NCBI GenBank assembly: GCA_049646625.1
Contig: JBARWE010000042.1
Coordinates: forward strand, 1 to 24,362
From: PRO6 sp049646625
Lineage (GTDB): Bacteria > Pseudomonadota > Alphaproteobacteria > Rhizobiales > Xanthobacteraceae
Length of the DNA: 24,362 nucleotides
Reading direction: 5' to 3'
Below the pieces are notes generated by a model. It was not told the DNA's origin, did no database searches, and saw only the letters and a list, made by a program, of their open reading frames with translations. The translations under genes were made by a program, and so were the position numbers. Shown piece by piece: positions 15,763 to 22,853 of the stretch. The first letter of the stretch is position 1. Every line of letters starts with the position of its first letter.

Positions 15763-17042
15763 ACCGTTTCGATCAGCATGGCGCCGCCAAGCCCGCCGCC
15801 GATGCATTCGGTGGCGATGCCGCGCCTTGTGCCGAGCCGCCGCATGGCGTTGACGAGATGCAGCACGATGCGGTTGCCGCTGGTGCCGACCGGATGGCCG
15901 AGACTAATGGCACCGCCATCGACGTTGAGCCGCTCGCGGTCGATCTCGCCCGACGCCCCGTCGAGGTGCAGCACCTCGCGGCAGAATTTGTCGTCAGCCC
16001 ACGCTTTGAGGCAGCCGAGCACCTGCGCGGCGAAGGCTTCGTTCAATTCCCACGTCTCGATGTCATGCAGGGCAAGCCCGTGCCGCTTGAGAAGATCGGT
16101 CGCCGCCAGCACCGGCCCAAGCCCCATGACTTTCGGGTCAAGCCCGGCCCAGCAGCTATCGACGATCACCGCCTTCGGCGTTAGCCCGTGCCGCGCGACC
16201 GCCTCCTCGGAGGCGAGGATCACCCAGCTTGCGCCGTCGGTAATCTGCGAAGAATTGCCCGGCGTCACCTGCCCCCATGGCCGTTCGAACGCCGGCTTGA
16301 GCTTGGCCAGTTTCTCGACCGTGGTTTCCGGCCGCACGCCGTCGTCGCGATCGAAGAAGCGGCCGTCGCGCGCGAACAGCGGCACCACCTCATCCGACAG
16401 CCAGCCCTCGGCCTGCGCCCGCGCCAGCCGCCGGTGGCTTTCCACCGCATAGGCGTCGGCCTCAGCGCGCGTGATACCGAACAGGTGGCCGACCACCTCG
16501 GCGGTCTGCCCCATATTGAGGTCGGTCACCGGATCAGTCAGGCCGCGCTCCAGCCCGATCACCGGCTTGAAGTAGGACGGCCGCAGCTTCAGCGCCGCCA
16601 CCGCCTTGGCGAGAACGCCCTTCGCGCCGGCCAGCCCGGCAAACCAGCGCACGCCCTCGCGGCGCCACACCAGCGGCGCATGGCTCAGCGCCTCGGCGCC
16701 ACCGGCGAGGATGAGATCGGCGGTGCCGTTCTGGATGGTGCGGAACGCGGTATCGATCGACTGCATGCCGGAGCCGCAGTTGATCTGCACGGTGAAGGCG
16801 ACCATCGCCTCACCCATGCCGAGCCGCAGCGCGGCGACGCGCGCCGGGTTCATCTCGTCGGCAATGACGTTGACGCAGCCGAGGATGACCTGATCGAAAG
16901 CGCCGGGGGACAACGGCTGGCGCGCCAGCAGCGCCCGGCCACACTGCACGGCGAGATCGACGGGGGTGAACGGCCCCGGCCCGCCGCGCGCTTTCAAAAA
17001 AGGCGTGCGCGCCCCATCGATGATAAAAACCGGCCGTGCCAT
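15759..17042 (-). CDS. fadI: Acetyl-CoA C-acyltransferase (thiolase, FadI-like)
   Basis: This thiolase cleaves 3-ketoacyl-CoA to acetyl-CoA and a shortened acyl-CoA, completing the beta-oxidation cycle with the FadJ-like partner encoded next. The 427-residue product starts MARPVFIIDGARTPFLKARG. The nucleophilic Cys89 is in INCGSGMQS. The other active-site motifs are NEAFAAQ, GGAISLGHPVGTSGNR and the second cysteine in CIGGGLGGAM. The length and insertions fit FadI better than the shorter biosynthetic PhaA-type enzymes (about 390 residues). The ATG at 17042 is chosen; a TTG immediately before it is also in frame. It is the first gene of the three-gene operon, and its upstream region overlaps the repeat-rich intergenic DNA. 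Confidence 0.93.
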   Translation of the reverse strand: MARPVFIIDGARTPFLKARGGPGPFTPVDLAVQCGRALLARQPLSPGAFDQVILGCVNVIADEMNPARVAALRLGMGEAMVAFTVQINCGSGMQSIDTAFRTIQNGTADLILAGGAEALSHAPLVWRREGVRWFAGLAGAKGVLAKAVAALKLRPSYFKPVIGLERGLTDPVTDLNMGQTAEVVGHLFGITRAEADAYAVESHRRLARAQAEGWLSDEVVPLFARDGRFFDRDDGVRPETTVEKLAKLKPAFERPWGQVTPGNSSQITDGASWVILASEEAVARHGLTPKAVIVDSCWAGLDPKVMGLGPVLAATDLLKRHGLALHDIETWELNEAFAAQVLGCLKAWADDKFCREVLHLDGASGEIDRERLNVDGGAISLGHPVGTSGNRIVLHLVNAMRRLGTRRGIATECIGGGLGGAMLIETV

Positions 17043-17156
17043 CAATCGACTGCCTGCGTCATCCCATGCTCAACCCCGCGATCCGGCGGGATCACACCTG
17101 ATTCCGCTCCCTCGTGCCAGCGGCGAATGGCAAATCCGGGGCGCGCCCCGCACTGG

Positions 17157-17240
17157 CCACTTCGCTCGAAACGCACTGGATCATTATTTTTACGCGTTTT
17201 CTTAACGCAAACCGGTTTCCACTTCGCTCGAAAACGCTCT
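17157..17240. repeat. Dispersed intergenic repeat next to the flavin reductase stop
   Basis: CCACTTCGCTCGAAA occurs twice exactly, at 17157-17171 and 17219-17233, 62 bases apart. The AT-rich DNA between contains a small hairpin: GCGTT (17194-17198) pairs with AACGC (17204-17208). Read on the minus strand, the right part resembles a repeat I recognise as widely dispersed in Bradyrhizobium-like genomes (TAGAGCGTTTTCGAGCGAAG). It abuts the flavin reductase stop codon at 17241-17243. Identification is from memory, not a search. The rest of the 17043-17240 interval holds only a small GATCC/GGATC hairpin (17080-17093). Confidence 0.65.
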
Positions 17241-17858
17241 CTACGGCGGCCGCTTCATCTCGAACATGGCGTCGGGCCGGATTTCGGCATAGTCGCCCAT
17301 GCGCCCGGCACGCAGGATCGGATAGGCCTCCGCGGTCTGATAAACACCGTCGCGGATCAGCGTGCGGTCGATATGGACGGCGACCACCTCGCCAAGCGTC
17401 AGCCACGCCTCGACCTTGGCCCCGTCGGCGCCCTGCAACTGCACCATCTGCGTGAGCCGGCACTCGAACGCCACACGCGCCTCGCCGACCCGCGGCACGT
17501 TGACGAGGCGGCTGGCAACCGGCGTCAGCCCGGCGAGCGCAAACTCGTCGACCTCGTGCGGCACGGTGGCGGAGGTTGCGTTCATCTGCTGCGCCAGCGC
17601 TTTGGTGGCGAGATTCCACACGAACTCGCCGGTCTCGGCGATGTTCGAGACGCTGTCCTTCCAGCCCAGGCTGCAAAAGCCGATGATCGGCGGCACATAG
17701 TTGAAGGCGTTGAAAAAGCTGTAGGGCGCGAGGTTGACGAGGCCGTTCTTGTCGCGCGACGAAATCCAGCCGATCGGGCGTGGCCCGACGATGGCGTTGA
17801 ACGGATCGTGGCGCAGGCCGTGGCCACTTGCCGGCTCGTAGAAATGGAAATCGGTCAT
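17241..17858 (-). CDS. Flavin reductase family protein (FMN-binding split barrel)
   Basis: This is a 205-residue cytoplasmic protein of the flavin reductase-like (DIM6/NTAB, flavoredoxin-related) family. It starts MTDFHFYEPASGHGLRHDPF. The FMN-binding signature GPRPIGWISSRDKNG is followed by NLAPYSFFNAFNYVPPIIGF. Such proteins bind FMN and may reduce free flavin with NAD(P)H for a partner monooxygenase, or act as flavoproteins themselves. The start is set by the ATGA overlap with the TetR gene; a longer frame upstream only re-reads TetR. It is the last gene of the RND efflux operon. The TAG stop lies against a dispersed repeat and may have been contributed by it, so the C-terminus (EMKRPP) could be slightly altered. 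Confidence 0.88.
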   Translation of the reverse strand: MTDFHFYEPASGHGLRHDPFNAIVGPRPIGWISSRDKNGLVNLAPYSFFNAFNYVPPIIGFCSLGWKDSVSNIAETGEFVWNLATKALAQQMNATSATVPHEVDEFALAGLTPVASRLVNVPRVGEARVAFECRLTQMVQLQGADGAKVEAWLTLGEVVAVHIDRTLIRDGVYQTAEAYPILRAGRMGDYAEIRPDAMFEMKRPP

Positions 17859-18466
17859 GCCGCCCCCGCGCGCGGCGCACCAAGCGCCGCCAGCACAAAG
17901 CCGGTCATCTGCTCCAGCGTCGGCTCCGACTTCTCGGCACATTCCTTGATGACGTAAGGATGGAAAAAACGGATCATCGCCGTGCAGGCGCATTGCGCCG
18001 CCATCGGCACATCGGCAACGGTGAATTCGCCGGTCTCGACGCCATCAGCAATGACGCCGCCGACGATCGCCATCAGCCGGCCGACATGGGCATCGCAGGC
18101 GTCCCAGTTCTGCTCCATCGCCATCATCACCATCTCGTGCAGCTTGGCGTCACCGATGAACAATTCGACATTAAGGCGATGGATCGCGGCCAGCACGGCA
18201 GAGAGCCGCGCGACCGCATCGCCCGGCTGCGCCGCCACCGCCGCGACCGCGGCCTCGACCTCGCTCATCAGCCGCACCGCAACACCTTCGTGGATCGCCT
18301 TCTTCGACTCGAAGAAGCGATAGACGTTGGCCGGACTCATATTCATGAGTTTTGCGATGTCCGCCACCGTGGTCTTCTGATAGCCGATCTCGCGGAACAG
18401 CTTTTCAGCGATGATCAGAATACGGGTGCGGGTATCGGACTCGGTATGGTCGGAAACGAGCGTCAT
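17855..18466 (-). CDS. TetR family transcriptional regulator of the RND operon
   Basis: This 203-residue regulator has an N-terminal TetR helix-turn-helix at about residues 13-60 (ILIIAEKLFREIGYQKTTVA, then NMSPANVYRFFESKKAI). The C-terminal ligand-binding helices are less conserved, with hydrophobic and Met-rich stretches (EMVMMAMEQNW). It starts 18 bases after the RND pump stop with GGAAAGA upstream and overlaps the flavin reductase start. It is therefore encoded inside the operon it most likely represses, giving negative feedback. Its probable operator is the palindrome at 22778-22799, since that is the only clear inverted repeat at the operon promoter. The inducer is unknown but would plausibly be a pump substrate. 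Confidence 0.9.
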   Translation of the reverse strand: MTLVSDHTESDTRTRILIIAEKLFREIGYQKTTVADIAKLMNMSPANVYRFFESKKAIHEGVAVRLMSEVEAAVAAVAAQPGDAVARLSAVLAAIHRLNVELFIGDAKLHEMVMMAMEQNWDACDAHVGRLMAIVGGVIADGVETGEFTVADVPMAAQCACTAMIRFFHPYVIKECAEKSEPTLEQMTGFVLAALGAPRAGAA

Positions 18467-18484
18467 AATCTTTCCAGTGTTTCG

Positions 18485-21400
18485 TCATTCCGCCGCTGCC
18501 GCAAGCGGAATCGCCGGCGCCCCGGACTCGGCGGCATCCGGCTGGCCGCGTTCGTCGAGGCTCTTCCTGAACCACAGCGCATAGAGGCCGGGCAGATAGA
18601 GCAGCGTCAGGAACGTCGCCACGAACAGCCCGCCCATGATGGTGATCGCCATCGGCGCCCAGAACGCCGAGCGCGACAGCGGGATCATGGCGAGGATCGC
18701 CGCCAGCGCCGTCAGCACCACCGGCCGGGCGCGCCGCACCGTCGCCTCGACGATCGCCTCGCGGCGCGGCAGGCCATGGCGCACGTCGGTCTCGATCTGG
18801 TCGACCAGAATGACCGTGTTGCGCATGATCATGCCGGCCAGCGCGATCAGCCCCAAAAGCGCGACGAAGCCGAACGGCTGGCTGGCGACGTTGAGGCCGA
18901 GCGAAGCGCCGACGATGCCGAGCGGCGCGGTGAGAAACACCAGCGTAACGCGGGAGAAGCTCTGGAGCTGGATCATCAGCAACCCGAGCATGGCAATGAT
19001 CATCACCGGAAACAGCACGAAGATCGAGGCATTACCCTTGGCGGATTCCTCGATGGCGCCGCCCATGTCGATGCGATAACCGGGCGGCAGGCGATCGCGG
19101 ATCTCCTGAAGTTGCGGCCAGATGGCGTTGGAGACGTCAGGCGCCTGCGCGCCGTCAACGACGTCGCCACGCACGGTGATCGCCATGTCGCGGTTGCGCC
19201 GCCACAGGATCGGCTCCTCGTGGGCATATTCGATGCGCGCCACCTGTTGCAGCGGCACGGCGAGACCACCGCGCGACGTCACGACAAGATCGCCGACATG
19301 GCCGAGATCGAGCCGCTCGGAGGCGACCGCGCGTGCCACCACGGCGACCTTCTCGGTGCCGTCGCGCACCGTCGTCACCGGCACACCGGACAGCAGCATG
19401 TTGAGCGCCTGCGACAGGTCCTGCGGCGTCAGCCCGAGCGCGCGGGCACGCTCCTGATCGACCACCAGCTTGAGCGAAGGTGAACGTTCGTTCCAGTTAA
19501 GGTGGGTATCGACCATCCGGGCGTCCTTGCGCACCACGTCGCGGACACGATAGGCGATATCGCGCACGGTCGCGGCATCCGGGCCGTTGATGCGGAACTG
19601 CACCGGGAAGCCGACCGGCGGGCCGAAATTGAAGCGATCGACGCGCACCCGCGCCTCCGGCAGCGCGCCGTCATGTGCCGCCTGTTCGATCCGCTTCTTG
19701 ACCCGCTCACGCGCTTCAACGTCCTTGGTCACGATAACGATCTCGGCAAACGCCTCGTTCGGCAGTTGCGGATTGAGGCCGAGCCAGAATCTCGGCGAGC
19801 CTTGGCCGATATAGGCGGTCGAGGTGACGATATCGCTGTCGTCCTTAAGCAGGGCTTCCGCTTTCTTCGCCGTCTCGGCGGTGACGTTGAAGGCGGTGCC
19901 TTCCGGCAACCGCAATTGCAGGAACAGTTCCGGCCGCTCGGAAATCGGGAAGAACTGCTGCTGCACGAAACCGAAGCCGACAATGGCGGCGACAAACACA
20001 CCGACCGTCGCCGCCACCACGGTGACGCGCCAGCGCACGCACCACTGAATGATACGGCGCAGCCCGCGGTAGATGCGGGTCTCGTAGATGGCGTGCGGAT
20101 CGGCATGCACCGCGCCGGACACCTTGAAGTTCGGCAGCAGCTTGACGCCGATATAGGGCGTGAAGATCACCGCGACGAACCACGACGCCACCAGCGCGAT
20201 AGCGACGATCCAGAAGATGCCGCCGGCATATTCGCCGACCGCCGAGTTGGCGAAGCCGATCGGCAGAAAGCCCGCCGCCGTCACCAGCGTGCCGGTCAGC
20301 ATCGGAAAAGCGGTGGATTCCCAGGCGAAGGCGGCGGCTTTCAGCCGGTCCCAGCCCTGCTCCATCTTCACCACCATCATCTCGACGGCGATGATGGCGT
20401 CGTCCACCAACAGCCCGAGCGCAATGATCAGCGCGCCGAGCGTGATGCGATGCAGATCAAGCCCCATCGCGTTCATGACGATGAAGACGATGGCGAGCAC
20501 CAGCGGCACCGACAACGCCACCACGATGCCGGTGCGCCAGCCGAGCGCCAGGAAGCTGACGAACAGCACGATCGCCAGCGCCTCGACGAACGAGCGCACG
20601 AACTCGCCGATAGCATGCTCCACCACCTTCGGCTGGTCGGCGATCTGCTCGATCTCGATGCCCTGCGGCACCTCGGCCATGAAGGCGGTGGTGGCCTCGG
20701 TGACCGCCTTGCCGAGGTCGAGAATGTTGGCGCCCTGCGCCATCACCACACCGATGCCGAGCGCCGGCCGGCCCTCCTGACGGATGCGGAAGGTCGGCGG
20801 ATCGACGAAACCGCGGGTGACGGTCGCGATATCGCCAAGCCGGAACACGCGGCCACCCGCCTCGACCGGTGTTTCCGCCACCGCCCGCGCGCCATCGAGC
20901 GCGCCGGTGACGCGCAGCGGCACGCGCTGCGACGATGTTTCAACCACGCCGGCCGGCACCACCGCGTTCTGCTTGGCCAGCGAATCGAACAAGGCCTGCG
21001 GCGTCACGCCGAGCGTCGCCAGCTTGGCCTGCGAGAACTCGACGTAGACCTTTTCGTCCTGGGTGCCGTAGAGGTTGACCTTGGTGACGCCCGACACCTT
21101 CAGAAGCCGCTGGCGCAGCGCCTCGGCCACTTTTTTCATCTGAGCGTAGTCGGCGCCTTCGCCGGTCATCATGTAAAGGATCGAATCGACGTCGCCGAAC
21201 TCGTCGTTGACGGTCGGGCCGATCAACCCGTCAGGCAGGCTACCGCGCACGTCGTCGAGCTTCTTGCGCAACTGGTAGAACAGCTCGGGCACCAGTTTCG
21301 GCGGCGTGTTGTCCTTGAAGATCACCTGCATCGCGGTGAATGACGGCTTGGAGTAGGTCTCGACTTTGTCGAAGTAAGGCAGTTCCTGCAGCTTCTTCTC

Positions 21401-21610
21401 GATCGGGTCGGCGACCTGCGCCTGCATCTCGGCGGCGGTGGCGCCCGGCCAGATCGCCGACAGCGTCACCAGCTTCACCGTGAAGGACGGATCCTCACCG
21501 CGGCCGAGCCGCTGGTAAGACAGCGCTCCGCCGATCGCCAGCGCCAGAATGAAGAACAAAATCAGCGGCTGGTGCCGCACCGCCCAGGCGGACAGATTGA
21601 AGCTGCGCAT
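18485..21610 (-). CDS. Efflux RND transporter permease, AcrB/HAE1-like
   Basis: This is an inner-membrane proton-driven pump subunit of a tripartite exporter. The 1041-residue product has the expected RND length and layout: one N-terminal helix, a large periplasmic loop, a block of helices, a second periplasmic loop, and a final helix block. Asp403 and Asp404 in GLLVDDAIIAVEMM match the AcrB proton-relay pair. The absence of the heavy-metal CzcA-type features argues for organic substrates, though this is tentative. The start at 21610 has AGGAGCG upstream; the frame extends 21 codons further but without conserved sequence. It follows the adaptor gene by 16 bases. No outer-membrane channel is encoded here, so a channel from elsewhere must serve it. 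Confidence 0.94.
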   Translation of the reverse strand: MRSFNLSAWAVRHQPLILFFILALAIGGALSYQRLGRGEDPSFTVKLVTLSAIWPGATAAEMQAQVADPIEKKLQELPYFDKVETYSKPSFTAMQVIFKDNTPPKLVPELFYQLRKKLDDVRGSLPDGLIGPTVNDEFGDVDSILYMMTGEGADYAQMKKVAEALRQRLLKVSGVTKVNLYGTQDEKVYVEFSQAKLATLGVTPQALFDSLAKQNAVVPAGVVETSSQRVPLRVTGALDGARAVAETPVEAGGRVFRLGDIATVTRGFVDPPTFRIRQEGRPALGIGVVMAQGANILDLGKAVTEATTAFMAEVPQGIEIEQIADQPKVVEHAIGEFVRSFVEALAIVLFVSFLALGWRTGIVVALSVPLVLAIVFIVMNAMGLDLHRITLGALIIALGLLVDDAIIAVEMMVVKMEQGWDRLKAAAFAWESTAFPMLTGTLVTAAGFLPIGFANSAVGEYAGGIFWIVAIALVASWFVAVIFTPYIGVKLLPNFKVSGAVHADPHAIYETRIYRGLRRIIQWCVRWRVTVVAATVGVFVAAIVGFGFVQQQFFPISERPELFLQLRLPEGTAFNVTAETAKKAEALLKDDSDIVTSTAYIGQGSPRFWLGLNPQLPNEAFAEIVIVTKDVEARERVKKRIEQAAHDGALPEARVRVDRFNFGPPVGFPVQFRINGPDAATVRDIAYRVRDVVRKDARMVDTHLNWNERSPSLKLVVDQERARALGLTPQDLSQALNMLLSGVPVTTVRDGTEKVAVVARAVASERLDLGHVGDLVVTSRGGLAVPLQQVARIEYAHEEPILWRRNRDMAITVRGDVVDGAQAPDVSNAIWPQLQEIRDRLPPGYRIDMGGAIEESAKGNASIFVLFPVMIIAMLGLLMIQLQSFSRVTLVFLTAPLGIVGASLGLNVASQPFGFVALLGLIALAGMIMRNTVILVDQIETDVRHGLPRREAIVEATVRRARPVVLTALAAILAMIPLSRSAFWAPMAITIMGGLFVATFLTLLYLPGLYALWFRKSLDERGQPDAAESGAPAIPLAAAAE

Positions 21611-21626
21611 TATTCGCTCCTGCCGC

Positions 21627-22730
21627 TCAGAACGCCAGTGACGACACCACCCGCACCTGCTGGCCGGGATCAAGCTTCTGCACGCCGAGCGCCACCACCT
21701 TCGCGCCGTCCGCGACGCCGCCGCCGATCAGCACATCACTGGCGTCATAGCCTTTGACCTCGACCGGCGAGAGCCTCAGGCGACCGCTCTCCTCGACCAC
21801 GAACAGCGAGGGGCCGTTACCCTGATCGAACAATGCCGAGAGTGGCAGCCGCGCTACCTGCCGGCTGGCCGGATCGGTCAGCGTCAGCGTCGCGGTCATG
21901 CCGAGTTCGATGCGCTCGTCGGCCTCGGGCAGCGAAAATTTCGCCAGATAAGTCCGGGTCACAGCATCGGCGGCCGGTGCGATCTCGCGCAGGCGCGCCG
22001 CGTAGCGGCGGTCGGGATCGGACCACAGCGCGACACTGGCCTCGCCATCGCGCGCCCGCGCCAGCAGCGATTCCGGGATCGACACCACGACTTCCTTCTC
22101 CGCCGAGCGCGCGATGCGGATGGCCGGCTGGCCGGCGGACACCACCTGGCCCGGATTGATCAGGGTCGCGGTGACGACGCCGGGGCTGTCGGCGGCAAGC
22201 GTCGCGTAGGACAGGCTGTTGCGGGTGAGTTCCACCGAGCGCTCGGCGCGATTGCGGCGCGCCCTCGCCTCGTCGGCGCTGGCGCGGGCCTGATCCATCT
22301 GCGCCTCGGTGGCCCAGCCGCGCCCGCGCAATTCCTTGACGCGGCCCTCGGCGGCGGCAGCCTGCGCCAGCACGCCGGTTGCGGCATTGAGTTCGGCCTC
22401 GGCCTGCTCGGCCTGCAAGCGCAGATCGACCTCGTCGAGCGTCGCCAGCGGCTGGCCGGCGGCCACCCGGTCGCCGACCTCGACCAGCCGCCGCGCCACC
22501 TTGCCGGCAACGCGGAAGCCCATATCGGTCTCGATCCGCGGCCGGATGGTGCCGACGAAGCTGCGGCGCGCCGCCTCAGGCTGATACTGCACGGTGGCGA
22601 CAAGAACGGGCCGGACCGGCAACTCCTTTTCCGCCGCCGTCTCGTCGCAGCCGCCCAGCAGCAGCGTCGGGGAAAGCGCCAGACCGACAATCAGGACATT
22701 GGCGATACGGGGAAAAACGCGACGCGCCAT
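21627..22730 (-). CDS. RND efflux periplasmic adaptor lipoprotein (HlyD/AcrA type)
   Basis: This is the membrane fusion protein joining the RND pump to an outer-membrane channel. The 367-residue product has a lipoprotein signal peptide with the lipobox LLGGC, Cys28 being the acylation site, so it is anchored in the inner membrane. The barrel-sandwich/lipoyl half-motif (RRLVEVGDRVAAGQPLATLD) is followed by a helical hairpin (about 95-165) and beta-barrel domains (FSLPEADERIELGMTATLTL). The ATG at 22730 is preferred to one 20 codons upstream (22790), because that would put coding sequence across the palindromic operator and candidate promoter. It is the first gene of the operon. Confidence 0.92.
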   Translation of the reverse strand: MARRVFPRIANVLIVGLALSPTLLLGGCDETAAEKELPVRPVLVATVQYQPEAARRSFVGTIRPRIETDMGFRVAGKVARRLVEVGDRVAAGQPLATLDEVDLRLQAEQAEAELNAATGVLAQAAAAEGRVKELRGRGWATEAQMDQARASADEARARRNRAERSVELTRNSLSYATLAADSPGVVTATLINPGQVVSAGQPAIRIARSAEKEVVVSIPESLLARARDGEASVALWSDPDRRYAARLREIAPAADAVTRTYLAKFSLPEADERIELGMTATLTLTDPASRQVARLPLSALFDQGNGPSLFVVEESGRLRLSPVEVKGYDASDVLIGGGVADGAKVVALGVQKLDPGQQVRVVSSLAF

Positions 22731-22761
22731 GGCCACAGCCTCACGGTTCGTGAAGCGGCGG

Positions 22762-22790
22762 AGAATGATCTGACTAATGATGAATGTCAA
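22762..22790 (-). promoter_or_regulatory. Candidate sigma-70 promoter of the RND operon
   Basis: On the minus strand a perfect TTGACA -35 box lies at 22790-22785. A weak -10 (CATTCT, 22767-22762) follows at a 17-base spacing. Transcription would start near 22755, leaving about 25 bases before the adaptor ATG. The -10 matches consensus at only three positions, so the assignment rests mainly on the -35 and the location. Confidence 0.45.
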
Positions 22791-22799
22791 TATTCATCA
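22778..22799. promoter_or_regulatory. Palindromic operator, probable TetR site
   Basis: TGATGAAT (22778-22785) and ATTCATCA (22792-22799) are a perfect 8-base inverted repeat separated by six bases, 22 bases in total, which is a usual TetR operator size. The repeat covers the candidate -35 box at 22785-22790, so binding would block RNA polymerase. It is the clearest dyad upstream of the operon that includes the TetR gene. Confidence 0.55.
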
Positions 22800-22853
22800 G
22801 AAATCACGATCTGTTACAAGCCACGGGCGAGCCACGAGCGGGGTTCATCCGGC

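Noticed and set aside
13516..16452. A 978-codon plus-strand open frame opposite the thiolase, FadJ-like and GlpD genes
   Set aside because: It is antisense to three strongly motif-supported enzymes. Its product is rich in Arg, His and Gln with no recognisable domain, as expected for the opposite strand of high-GC coding DNA.
19502..21343. A 613-codon plus-strand open frame opposite the RND pump gene
   Set aside because: It is antisense to a pump with intact RND motifs. The translation is low-complexity, rich in His, Arg and Asp.
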